Position numbers and translations under genes: made by a program
Assembly: GCF_000172635.2 (NCBI RefSeq)
Contig: NC_018632.1
Span: 1,178,001-1,242,000, forward strand
From: Alteromonas macleodii ATCC 27126
Lineage (GTDB): Bacteria > Pseudomonadota > Gammaproteobacteria > Enterobacterales > Alteromonadaceae
Direction: 5' to 3'
Length of the DNA: 64,000 nucleotides
Shown here: positions 54,878 to 63,254 of the stretch, piece after piece
Numbering within the stretch: the stretch's first letter is position 1
Layout of the letters: every line of letters starts with the position of its first letter
The notes under the pieces: generated by a model
Told to the model about the DNA's origin: nothing
Seen by the model: only the letters and a program-made list of their open reading frames with translations
Databases searched by the model: none

Positions 54878-55181
54878 CTTTCTCTTCTTGTGAACGTTTA
54901 CGTTCAAATCCTAAATCGTTTCTTTGTTAAATTCTTCTTCAATTCTTCTTAAATTTTATTGGTTTCTGTTGCTAGTGCTTAATTTGCTGCAGCTGTTTTA
55001 TTTTCTCTTATACCAAGGGCTAGGCATTATAAATTCGCGAATAATACTTAAGAATCAACGCTTGAGCATTAAACAGCAGGTACAATCCGAGCAAAAGAAC
55101 GCGATAGTTATTCAACCAAGCCTGCAACTTTAGTAAACTAAACAAATACAATGAACTATCCACGTTAGGTGTTTTTGCGCA
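54878..55181. other. Gap after tRNA-Trp
   Basis: 304 AT-rich bases. TGAACG/CGTTCA (54891-54906) forms a short perfect hairpin that may end the tRNA transcript, although no T run follows. A TTG-initiated frame at 54924 is not supported. Promoter of the next gene not identified. Confidence 0.45.
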
Positions 55182-55910
55182 ATGTCTCTTACTTCATATC
55201 AGCAGGCGGTTTTACAGGAAATGGGGATCCCGGTTTGGATCACCAAAGACGCCTACACTGAGCTAAAGCAGGAAGACCAAGCGAAACAAAACAATACTAA
55301 TGCAGTACAACGCAACGTCGGCACTGCTAGTAGTTCATCGACACAATTACCCTTCAGCCAAAACGCTCGAACCAATAAGCCGCCTTCAACGCCAATATCT
55401 CAAGAAGAAAAGCAATCACGGCTTGCTCAGTTGAGAGCAAATGTTGGCAGTAGCGCGAAAGATAAGACTAAGCCTAAAGACGGCGGGGCAGCAAAACTTT
55501 CCACGCTTGGCGCATCGCACAATGAAGGGAAAGTAAGGCAAAGCGAAACAGGTGCTTCACAGTCACACAACACTTCGCCGTCTTACGACAATGCGGTTGC
55601 CTCGCAAGAGTCTTTAACAAAGTCTATTGGCGCAAAAGGGCCGGTATCGCCTGAAGGTATCCCGTTAAGTGCCGAACAGAAAGCAAAATCACAGCAATGG
55701 CTGAAGGACTTACAGCTAGCCTGTGTTCAGTTGGGTATACCGTCACAGTGGGCTAGCACCATAATGATTGGCCGTACGCTATCGGTAACCGAAACGGCCA
55801 TTATATTGCCAGCCACACCGCTTAAACTCACAGCTGTGCAAAAACGGGAGCTGTGGGCGCAGCTTATCAGCGCAGCACGCGAATTAAACCATTCAGCTAA
55901 CGGCCAGTAG
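55182..55910 (+). CDS. holD: HolD-like protein (DNA polymerase III psi subunit) with long low-complexity linker
   Basis: 242 residues (E. coli HolD 137). Residues 1-28 (SLTSYQQAVLQEMGIPVWITKD) match the N-terminal psi peptide pattern that docks on the clamp loader. A Ser/Gln/Lys/Ala-rich linker of about 120 residues follows. A C-terminal domain (about 165-240) ends LWAQLISAARELNH and would bind the chi subunit. The call rests on the N-terminal motif and on the next gene being rimI, as in other gammaproteobacteria. Overall identity must be low. Confidence 0.7.
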   Translation: MSLTSYQQAVLQEMGIPVWITKDAYTELKQEDQAKQNNTNAVQRNVGTASSSSTQLPFSQNARTNKPPSTPISQEEKQSRLAQLRANVGSSAKDKTKPKDGGAAKLSTLGASHNEGKVRQSETGASQSHNTSPSYDNAVASQESLTKSIGAKGPVSPEGIPLSAEQKAKSQQWLKDLQLACVQLGIPSQWASTIMIGRTLSVTETAIILPATPLKLTAVQKRELWAQLISAARELNHSANGQ

Positions 55911-55918
55911 TCGCGTCG

Positions 55919-56419
55919 ATGAAGTTAACAATCGTACCGCCACAAGGCTTTAACGAGCACATTGAACTTGCGCATGCTATCCATCAAGAGGCACAAGTGT
56001 CGCCTTGGAAACTAAGTACCTTCGCAGACTGTTTCACGAAACCCTATTACGGGGTGTTTGCCTTTGAAAATGACAAGATTGTTGGCTATGCCATCATGCT
56101 TGAGGTCGTTGATGAAGCTACGCTGATGGATATTGCGGTAGACAGTGGCGCAAGAGGCAAGGGGGTAGGTCGCGCTTTAGTTGATTTTGTCATTGAGACA
56201 TCGGTAAAAAATGCAATGCGTGAAATGTGGCTAGAAGTGCGTGAAAGTAACCATACTGCTATTGCGCTTTATGAGAGCTCGGGGTTTGAGCATATAGAAA
56301 CCCGCAAAAATTATTACACCGTAAAAAATAATGATGACGGGCATGACAAGAGTAATGGAAACAGCGCACAAAAAGAAAACGCTAAAATCATGAAGTGGAC
56401 AAATCCCACCTTAGCCTAG
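55919..56419 (+). CDS. rimI: Ribosomal-protein-S18-alanine N-acetyltransferase RimI
   Basis: 166 residues. GNAT domain with HQEAQVSPWKLSTFADCF near the N terminus, the acetyl-CoA loop DIAVDSGARGKGVGRALV at about 76-93, and WLEVRESNHTAIALYESSGF, typical of RimI. It acetylates the N-terminal Ala of S18. The C-terminal 25 residues are an unconserved Asn/Lys-rich tail. Starts 8 bases after the holD stop. Confidence 0.92.
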   Translation: MKLTIVPPQGFNEHIELAHAIHQEAQVSPWKLSTFADCFTKPYYGVFAFENDKIVGYAIMLEVVDEATLMDIAVDSGARGKGVGRALVDFVIETSVKNAMREMWLEVRESNHTAIALYESSGFEHIETRKNYYTVKNNDDGHDKSNGNSAQKENAKIMKWTNPTLA

Positions 56420-56547
56420 TGTTTGTATTCCTAGGCATATACGTTTCGCGTATATCAAAGCATTATCTGAACTCAGCATACGCTTCCAGACCATAGCCGT
56501 GCGTGTTTAAATTAGAACACGTCCCCATCAATCAAGGTATAAATAGC

Positions 56548-56844
56548 ATGGCTAAAGTGCTCAACAAGGCTTTAATCTCATCAAAACGATTTGCCATAAA
56601 TGTGGTTACCTACAAAGAGGGTCATAGCGTGTTAGAACATAATGACCCTATGGGCAGCGGGCGTTACTTTAAATTTAATGTAGTACTAAAAAAGCCGAAG
56701 CGCGGCGGTCAATTTTGGGCAGAGAAAGTCATCTTTAATCTCTTTAACCGCATTTACTTTTTTCGGCCAGATAAGTACATGCACAGCGTAAGCAAAATAG
56801 AAAGAGGTGAGCGGAAGCTGCTGTCTGTTGCATTGTACCTGTAA
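56548..56844 (+). CDS. Very small 2OG-Fe(II) oxygenase-like protein
   Basis: 98 residues from ATG 56548 (AAGG about 11 bases upstream); a GTG at 56503 would give 113. Iron-ligand pattern His31-Asn-Asp33 (LEHNDP) and His79 (YMHSVSKIERGER), with Arg89 placed for 2-oxoglutarate. The strand order KFNVVLKKPKRGGQFW...FFRPDKYMHSV resembles a minimal double-stranded beta-helix core. No membrane part. Substrate unknown; unrelated neighbours. Fifth oxygenase-like gene in the window. Confidence 0.65.
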   Translation: MAKVLNKALISSKRFAINVVTYKEGHSVLEHNDPMGSGRYFKFNVVLKKPKRGGQFWAEKVIFNLFNRIYFFRPDKYMHSVSKIERGERKLLSVALYL

Positions 56845-57072
56845 GTCAAAGTGTTTATCAGTGATTAACCACCCGTATAGCAAAGTTTCCACAAGGTTTT
56901 AAAAAGTTGACCATTTGGTCGATAAATTGGCGTGTTTACACGGTCAGGAAGGTTTTAATCCCTTGCTAATTCACTTATATTTGCGCCCTCAAAATTCTCC
57001 GCCTACATTCAGCTTACCAGGCGGTAGAAACTTCTCTTAACGCAGTTCGTGTAATTGGATTTTTTAAAACGC

Positions 57073-58002
57073 ATGTCTTCATCATCGGTGGCGGAAAAAG
57101 AGCAATCAAAAGGCATTAAAATGCTTTTGGTTGCGGTGTTGTGTTTAGGGCTTAACTGGCCAGGCATGAAGTTAGGGCTTGAGATTGTAGGGCCTGTATG
57201 GATGGTGTGCTTGCGCTTCTTGTTAAGCCTTCCGGTACTCGCGCTGTTTGTACTTATCACCAAAAAACGTTTACCGGTGCTCAATCGTAAAGATCGCTCG
57301 GTGGTGTTTGTCGTTGCCTTTTTCCAGTTTATCCTATCAATGGGGCTTATTACTGTCTCACTGCAGTTTATTCCTGCCGGCACGGCCAGTATTCTTATTT
57401 ACACTACACCGCTTTGGATGCTGCTTATCGACACTCTATGGTATCGGCAACGTCCGCCTTCTAAGCGATTAATTCTAACCGGTATATCTACCATTGGCTG
57501 TGCAATGATTTTATTTGCTTCGGGACAACCGGGCGCATGGCTACCGCTCTTTGGTATGTTGCTGGCATCTGCATTGTGGGCGGTCGCTATTCGAAGAGTG
57601 TCTTTTCATAAGTGGAAGGGAAGCGTCATTGAAGCTGTCTTCTGGCAGTTTACCATCGCAGGTTTCGCCATGCTTGCTATTGCACTGATAGTTGAACCAA
57701 CACCTAATTTTGGGGCTTACGATATAAGCGATTGGTTACTATTGGCGTACATTGGGCCAGTGGCAACGGGTCTCGGCTTTGGGCTTATGGTAGCAGCGGG
57801 GCCTAAATTGCCACCAGATAAAATTGTACTTATTAGTACACTTACGCCGATAGTGGGTTATGTAAGCTCTGTGATATTGCTTAAAGAAACGCTGCTGCCT
57901 ATGGTTATGGCCGGCGCAATATTGATGATAGCCGCGCTAATAGTAAATGGCCTCCCCCAAAGCACACTTAAAAAAATATTAGGTAAAGGCCACGCGAAAT
58001 AA
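57073..58002 (+). CDS. EamA/DMT-family transporter
   Basis: 309 residues from ATG 57073; a TTG at 57055 is possible. Ten membrane helices in two EamA repeats: LCLGLNWPGMKLGLEIVGPVWMVCLRF starts the first and GMLLASALWAVAIRRVSFHKW the second. Drug/metabolite transporter superfamily, usually exporters. Substrate not predictable. It ends 7 bases from the convergent LysR gene. Confidence 0.9.
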   Translation: MSSSSVAEKEQSKGIKMLLVAVLCLGLNWPGMKLGLEIVGPVWMVCLRFLLSLPVLALFVLITKKRLPVLNRKDRSVVFVVAFFQFILSMGLITVSLQFIPAGTASILIYTTPLWMLLIDTLWYRQRPPSKRLILTGISTIGCAMILFASGQPGAWLPLFGMLLASALWAVAIRRVSFHKWKGSVIEAVFWQFTIAGFAMLAIALIVEPTPNFGAYDISDWLLLAYIGPVATGLGFGLMVAAGPKLPPDKIVLISTLTPIVGYVSSVILLKETLLPMVMAGAILMIAALIVNGLPQSTLKKILGKGHAK

Positions 58003-58009
58003 AGGTAAG

Positions 58010-58906
58010 TTAAAGAGTTAGTCGAGGCTGTATAAAATCTAAAAACGCAGAGATACGAGACGATACCGCGCTATTTTTATAGTATACCGCTTGTACCGAC
58101 TCTCTGCGGTTTGGGCTGACGATGTCGTCACGAAATAGCGCTACCAGCGAGCCTGCACTGATATCTTTGTGTACCATAAAGTGAGAAAGTAACGCGATAC
58201 CTTGACCTGCCAAGCACAGCTGGCGAATAGTTTCACCGCTTGACGCACGAAGACTGTACTGCAAGTTAATATCTTGCTTGAGCGGCCATTTATTTAGACT
58301 TGGTGAGTCGCTAAAGCCAATCAGTTTGTGTTTGTTTAGCGTGCTAATTCCATCCTCACCTTCAGATATGGGATATTTTTCAAGATACTGTGGGCTTGCC
58401 ACAATATGCAGCTTACTTTTTCCTAAACGTCTAGCGTGCAAGTTAGAGTCGCTTAAATCACCAATACGTATTGCGATATCGGTTTTATGTTCCAACAGGT
58501 CGATAATGCTGTCGTGACTGGTGATATCGAGTGTTATGTCAGGAAATGCTTCTCGAAATTCACCCACTAACGGCGCTAGCTGGTGGAACACAAACGGGCT
58601 CGCAGCATCAACCCGAAGTTTTCCAGAAGGAGCCCGCTTTAATAGCCGTAATGCTTCTTCACCTTTTTCTAATATATTTAGCCCGTCTCTGGCATATTGC
58701 AGGAAAAGCTCACCTTCTTCTGTTAATTCCAGCCGTCTGGTAGTGCGATTCAATAGAGTTACATCTAAGCCATCTTCAAGACGAGTAACTGCTCTACTAA
58801 CTTTTGCAACCTGCTGATTGAGTAGATTGGCAGCACTGGAAAAACTACCTGTATCCACAACGGTTAGGAACGCTTCTAAATCTTCAGTTTTTGATGAGAC
58901 TGGCAT
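58010..58906 (-). CDS. LysR-family transcriptional regulator
   Basis: 298 residues. N-terminal winged helix-turn-helix (LEAFLTVVDTGSFSSAANLLNQQVAKVSRAVTRLE), then a periplasmic-binding-protein-like effector domain. It is of the CrgA/AaeR-like branch, with TRRLELTEEGELFLQYA. Divergent from the MFS/oxidoreductase operon with 192 bases between, so it probably regulates that operon. Confidence 0.92.
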   Translation of the reverse strand: MPVSSKTEDLEAFLTVVDTGSFSSAANLLNQQVAKVSRAVTRLEDGLDVTLLNRTTRRLELTEEGELFLQYARDGLNILEKGEEALRLLKRAPSGKLRVDAASPFVFHQLAPLVGEFREAFPDITLDITSHDSIIDLLEHKTDIAIRIGDLSDSNLHARRLGKSKLHIVASPQYLEKYPISEGEDGISTLNKHKLIGFSDSPSLNKWPLKQDINLQYSLRASSGETIRQLCLAGQGIALLSHFMVHKDISAGSLVALFRDDIVSPNRRESVQAVYYKNSAVSSRISAFLDFIQPRLTL

Positions 58907-58931
58907 CGCACACCTTATATTTTCAAATATC

Positions 58932-58965
58932 GCAAAAGTATTTTGTCATTAGTGCTGTTTTTTGC
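58932..58965. promoter_or_regulatory. Candidate LysR operator between the regulator and the MFS operon
   Basis: GCAAAA (58932-58937) and TTTTGC (58960-58965) form an inverted repeat. CAAAA-GTA-TTTTG (58933-58945) is a second small dyad inside it. Location in the divergent gap suits a LysR-type site; the sequence alone is weak evidence. Confidence 0.35.
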
Positions 58966-59098
58966 AAATAAATTTATCGTCAAACTGTACGCACTTTATT
59001 AATGGCTTTCAAAAAACGGTGTAGTTGTTCGTTCTAGAAGCCAATGGTGGCGTTGTTAATCAAGCCATCTCGTTAATTACTTTTTGAGGATAATTGAA

Positions 59099-60298
59099 AT
59101 GCCTATTGCATTATTTGCGTTAACGTTAAGTGCGTTTGCTATTGGCACAACAGAGTTCGTGATAGTGGGGCTTGTCCCCACCATTGCCACTGATCTTGGC
59201 GTTACGTTACCAAGCGCAGGCTTACTGGTAAGCTTGTACGCCGTTGGTGTTGCCGTTGGCGCACCGGTTCTTACCGCCCTTACGGGTAAGTGGAATAGAA
59301 AGCATGTTCTGCTTAGCTTAATGGCGCTATTTGTGGCTGGTAATATTCTTGCTTGGCAAGCGCCTAGCTACGAGAGCTTAATATTAGCTCGCATTTTGAC
59401 AGGCTTAGCGCACGGTGTGTTCTTTTCCATAGGGTCAACTATTGCTACAGGGCTAGTGGCGAAAGAAAAAGAAGCCAGTGCTATTGCCATTATGTTTACG
59501 GGCTTAACCGTAGCCTTGGTTACTGGCGTACCTTTGGGTACCTGGATTGGTCAAAACTTCGGTTGGAGAGCAACCTTCCTTGTGGTTTCCGCGCTTGGCA
59601 CACTTGCGCTAATAGGCAGTGCGTTGCTGGTACCGAACAACCTTAAACAAAGTAAACCGGCCACCTTGAGTGAACAAATGAAGGTGTTGGTTCAGCCTCG
59701 TCTGGTATTAGTGTATCTAATGACGATATTGGGCTATGGCGGCACATTTACGGCATTCACCTATCTCGCTCCTATATTGCAGGAAGAGGCGGGGTTTGCG
59801 CCCTCAGCCATCAGCTTAATTATGCTGGTTTACGGTGTATCTGTCGCGGTAGGCAATATTTATGGCGGCAAGCTTGCTGACAAAAAAGGCCCAATCCGCG
59901 CGTTAACGATCATCTTTTCAGCCCTTGCAGTCATCTTGTTTGCCCTGACGTTTACCATGGGCAGTAAAGTTGCCGCAGTGATCACCGTTTTAGTGTGGGG
60001 CGCCTTTGCCTTTGGCAATGTTCCAGGACTTCAGGTGTACGTTGTTCAATTAGCAGAGAAGTTTACCCCTAATGCTGTTGATGTCGCTTCAGGTTTAAAT
60101 ATCGCGGCATTTAACATTGGCATAGCTGTGGGTTCAATTCTGGGCGGTGCAATTGTAGACGGCATGCAGTTATCTGATACCGCATGGATTGGCGCAATTA
60201 TTTCTGTTGCAGCGTTACTTGTTACACGTTACAGCGGCTACTTAGACAAGCGCGCACTCAGTACTGCGAATACGGCGAATAACACAACGAGCGCGTAG
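59099..60298 (+). CDS. MFS transporter, DHA1 (AraJ/YdhP-like) efflux family
   Basis: 399 residues from ATG 59099, with GAGGA 9 bases upstream; the TTG at 59084 is rejected. Twelve membrane helices. Motifs include LSAFAIGTTEFVIVGLVPTIATDLGV at the first helix and LTALTGKWNRKHVLL in the 2-3 loop, typical of arabinose-efflux/YdhP proteins. Likely exporter of a small organic compound. First gene of a four-gene operon with two oxidoreductases and a dehydrogenase. Confidence 0.92.
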   Translation: MPIALFALTLSAFAIGTTEFVIVGLVPTIATDLGVTLPSAGLLVSLYAVGVAVGAPVLTALTGKWNRKHVLLSLMALFVAGNILAWQAPSYESLILARILTGLAHGVFFSIGSTIATGLVAKEKEASAIAIMFTGLTVALVTGVPLGTWIGQNFGWRATFLVVSALGTLALIGSALLVPNNLKQSKPATLSEQMKVLVQPRLVLVYLMTILGYGGTFTAFTYLAPILQEEAGFAPSAISLIMLVYGVSVAVGNIYGGKLADKKGPIRALTIIFSALAVILFALTFTMGSKVAAVITVLVWGAFAFGNVPGLQVYVVQLAEKFTPNAVDVASGLNIAAFNIGIAVGSILGGAIVDGMQLSDTAWIGAIISVAALLVTRYSGYLDKRALSTANTANNTTSA

Positions 60299-60308
60299 GG
60301 AGGTCATA

Positions 60309-61217
60309 ATGACGACAAATACCTTTGATAAGCTTGCACAACACACGTTCTCAGTAGGTGTAGAGCTTCCGCTAGATAACGACTGGGCGCATTTCGACGC
60401 CACAAAAGGTACGCCATTCGGCGTACCTGATATGACCGAGCATCACAGCCGTATTCAACTAGCCGACAAACTAGGGTTTAAAGCAGCGTGGGTACGGGAT
60501 GTGCCAGTTTATGACCCTAGCTTTGGTGATGCGGCTCAGGTTTTCGAAACCTTCGCTTACTTGGGCTATTTAGCAGGTATCACAGACAATATTCTATTAG
60601 GCACAGCCGCCGTTGTTTTACCTCTTAGGCAGCCATGGCTTGTCAAAAAGGCGGCAGCAACGGTGCAGCAGCTAAGTAACGACCGCCTTATACTCGGCGT
60701 AGCCAGTGGGGATAGACCGGTTGAGTATCCGTTGTTCGATGTCGATTTTGACAGTCGCGGCGAGCACTTCAGGCACTCACTGGAAATTGTAAAGCACGGT
60801 GAGAATTCCCTTAAGCCTGGCATGTCGCTGTTACCGCGCTCAACCACGCCGCCTTTGTACGTTGCAGGGCTCGCTCAGCAAAGCCCTCAGTGGGTTGGAG
60901 AAAATATGGACGGTTGGCTGGCGTATCCAGGTACACCGAACGAGCATGTAAAGCGCGTAGAGCTATGGCGAAATGTCGCGGGCAACAAGCCGTACGTTAG
61001 CTTTATTCATCTTAATTTGGTTGAAGACGATGAAGCGCCCATAAAACGCCACCGGTTCGGGGTTGAAACTGGTGTAAATGGGCTTATCAAAGAACTCAAT
61101 GCAATGAAAGAAGCGGGGGTTGATCATATTGGCCTGCACTTCAGACGTAATACGCAACCAGTAGAAGTCGCGATGCAGCGCATTGCTGACAATGTATTAC
61201 CTCACTTTCATAAATAA
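60309..61217 (+). CDS. Luciferase-like monooxygenase (LLM class oxidoreductase)
   Basis: 302 residues. Flavin-dependent TIM-barrel of the bacterial luciferase/alkanal-monooxygenase-like group: LADKLGFKAAWVRDVPVYDPSFGD, ILLGTAAVVLPLRQPWLVKKAAATV and LILGVASGDRPVEYPLFDV are characteristic. Probably uses reduced flavin, but the substrate is unknown. GGGAGG precedes the ATG, 11 bases after the MFS stop. Confidence 0.9.
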   Translation: MTTNTFDKLAQHTFSVGVELPLDNDWAHFDATKGTPFGVPDMTEHHSRIQLADKLGFKAAWVRDVPVYDPSFGDAAQVFETFAYLGYLAGITDNILLGTAAVVLPLRQPWLVKKAAATVQQLSNDRLILGVASGDRPVEYPLFDVDFDSRGEHFRHSLEIVKHGENSLKPGMSLLPRSTTPPLYVAGLAQQSPQWVGENMDGWLAYPGTPNEHVKRVELWRNVAGNKPYVSFIHLNLVEDDEAPIKRHRFGVETGVNGLIKELNAMKEAGVDHIGLHFRRNTQPVEVAMQRIADNVLPHFHK

Positions 61218-61238
61218 CGGAACCAACAAGGAGGCATC

Positions 61239-62075
61239 ATGCCGAATGTAAATCAGTCACAATCTAAAATTCCTTCGCTAGGTGTAGGCACGTTTCGCTT
61301 AAAAGACGATGAAGCCTATAACAGCGTGACAATGGCACTTGAAGTGGGTTTCCGTCACATTGATACGGCGCAAATTTACGGCAATGAAGAAGCGGTAGGT
61401 CGCGCTATTAAAGACGCTATTGCAAACAATCTTGTTGCACGTGAAGACCTTTATGTCACCACCAAGGTGTGGAATGACAAGCTGAATAAAGCAAGCTTTG
61501 TGGATAGCGTAAAAGAGAGTTTGGAAAAGCTTCAACTGTCGTACGTTGACCTGCTACTTATTCATTGGCCGTCACCGGAAAACGGCGAAAGCATGGAAGA
61601 GTACCTAGGTGAATTGCTGCGCGTTAAGGAACTGGGACTCACAAAAGAAGTTGGTATTTCTAACTTTACCGTGGCACAAATTGAAGAAGCGGTGAGTATC
61701 TTGGGCGAGGGCGTTATTTCCACGAATCAGGTAGAGGTACACCCTTATCTTACTAATGAAAAAGTGCGTGCAGCGTGTGAGAAACACGGTATCACAGTAA
61801 CAGGATATATGCCGTTTGCTGTTGGTAAAGTGCTAAAAGACGAGACCATCATCGCAATTGCAGATAAGCATGGTGTGAGCACTGCTGAGGTAGTGGTAGC
61901 CTGGGAGCTGGCCCATGGTTTAGTCACTATTCCATCGTCGACTAAACGCAAGAATCTGGAAACCAATTTCAAAGCGCTTGAACTTACATTAGGCGCTGAC
62001 GATATCGCAAAGATTGACGCGCTAGATTGTGGCGACCGTCAAGCTAACCCAGATTTTTCACCTGCGTGGGACTAA
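61239..62075 (+). CDS. Aldo/keto reductase (DkgB-like)
   Basis: 278 residues. NADPH-dependent TIM-barrel reductase. Catalytic Asp and Tyr are in FRHIDTAQIYGNE, Lys in TTKVWND and His in LLIHWPSP. C-terminal cofactor loop IPSSTKRKNLETN. Similar to 2,5-diketo-gluconate reductase B, which acts on many aldehydes including methylglyoxal. AAGGAGG 6 bases before the ATG. In the operon with a luciferase-like and an MDR-type enzyme. Confidence 0.93.
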   Translation: MPNVNQSQSKIPSLGVGTFRLKDDEAYNSVTMALEVGFRHIDTAQIYGNEEAVGRAIKDAIANNLVAREDLYVTTKVWNDKLNKASFVDSVKESLEKLQLSYVDLLLIHWPSPENGESMEEYLGELLRVKELGLTKEVGISNFTVAQIEEAVSILGEGVISTNQVEVHPYLTNEKVRAACEKHGITVTGYMPFAVGKVLKDETIIAIADKHGVSTAEVVVAWELAHGLVTIPSSTKRKNLETNFKALELTLGADDIAKIDALDCGDRQANPDFSPAWD

Positions 62076-62105
62076 TCGGAAAAATCACTGTGTTAAGGAG
62101 CTTTT

Positions 62106-63041
62106 ATGCAAGCTAACGTTTGGCAATTTGAACAAGCTGGCGCATCACTGGTAAAGCAGGTACGCGAGTTTTCTGAGCCGAAGGCAGGGCGTATTGTCGT
62201 GCGCAACTATGCTATTGGCATTAACCCAGTTGACTGGAAGTTTATCGATGATAACCCGCGCGACTGGGAAAAAGGGCATATTCCCGGTGTGGACGGTGCG
62301 GGTGTTGTTGTCGCTGTAGGTGAGGGCGTCGATAACAGTCTATTGGGTAAGCGTGTGGCTTACCATCATAGCCTAGGTGAAAACGGAAGCTTTGCCGATC
62401 ATAGTGAAGTGTATGCTAGCCGTGTAATGGTCGTGCCGGAAAGCGTTGATTTTGCACTAGCTGCTGCGTTGCCATGTCCAATGCTTACTGCCTGGCAAGC
62501 GTTTAGTAAAGTGCCGGTCCGAAAGGGGGCTGACGTGTTAGTCAGCGGTATGGGCGCCGTTAACAAATTGCTGGCGCAAATGCTTTCTCAGGCCGGTTTT
62601 AATGTACATGTTATCTCAGGGAGCTTTTCGCAAGAGCAAGCTGCGGAGATGGGCGTAAAAGCCATCCATCGCGGTAAGCCTGAAGGGCAAACCTTTTACG
62701 CGCTTTTTGATGCAAATGGTCCAGACTATGCGGCGTCACTTGTACCGCTTCTTGAAGCTAATGGTCACGTAGTGAGTATTCTAGGTCGTATTGAAGTGCC
62801 TGTTGATGAGCCTTTCACGCGTACTATTTCTTATCATGAGATAGCGCTAGGTGCGCTGCATGATTATGGCGATTTGTCACAGTGGCAGCGTTTGGTGAAA
62901 GACGGTGAGGCTCTACTTGAGCAAGTTGCTGCGCAAACGTTGGTTGTCGAAATACCTAACGTGTTTGAATTCGATAATTTGAACAACGCGCTGCAATTTT
63001 CAAAAGAAGACAAGCGAAAGGCAGTGGTTGCGGTTTCATAA
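62106..63041 (+). CDS. MDR-superfamily alcohol dehydrogenase/quinone oxidoreductase-like protein
   Basis: 311 residues. N-terminal GroES-like domain with NPVDWKFIDDNP and HIPGVDGAGVVVAVGEGVD, then a Rossmann-like domain. The nucleotide loop (SGMGAVNKLLAQML) departs from the usual GxGxxG. Zinc-ligand Cys residues of classical alcohol dehydrogenases are not evident, so a zinc-free quinone-oxidoreductase or enone-reductase role is likely. AAGGAG before the ATG. Last gene of the operon. Confidence 0.87.
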   Translation: MQANVWQFEQAGASLVKQVREFSEPKAGRIVVRNYAIGINPVDWKFIDDNPRDWEKGHIPGVDGAGVVVAVGEGVDNSLLGKRVAYHHSLGENGSFADHSEVYASRVMVVPESVDFALAAALPCPMLTAWQAFSKVPVRKGADVLVSGMGAVNKLLAQMLSQAGFNVHVISGSFSQEQAAEMGVKAIHRGKPEGQTFYALFDANGPDYAASLVPLLEANGHVVSILGRIEVPVDEPFTRTISYHEIALGALHDYGDLSQWQRLVKDGEALLEQVAAQTLVVEIPNVFEFDNLNNALQFSKEDKRKAVVAVS

Positions 63042-63103
63042 AGCCGGAATGATTAAGGTCCTTCTCTATCCTTAGCGATCTAAAGGGCTTCCTCTGCTCG
63101 CCT

Positions 63104-63134
63104 AAAGGCTTCGACGATATCGTCGAAGCCTTTT
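63104..63134. terminator. Bidirectional terminator, perfect palindrome
   Basis: A 30-base perfect palindrome (AAAGGCTTCGACGAT joined to its complement) with A and T tails on the two sides, between the convergent MDR gene and the membrane protein gene. Confidence 0.85.
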
Positions 63135-63254
63135 ACTCTTTGTCACAGTCCTTTAACTCAAAATTTGTACACCAAAGGTCAACAGGCCCTAGAAGTAGTA
63201 AATCAACTTTTCGTCCACAAATTTTAACCAGTAAGCGTTATAACTACAGGTCTT

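Noticed and set aside
54924..55133. Small hydrophobic frame (69 codons, TTG start)
   Set aside because: No ribosome-binding site, AT-rich composition explains the Leu/Phe runs, and no family resemblance.
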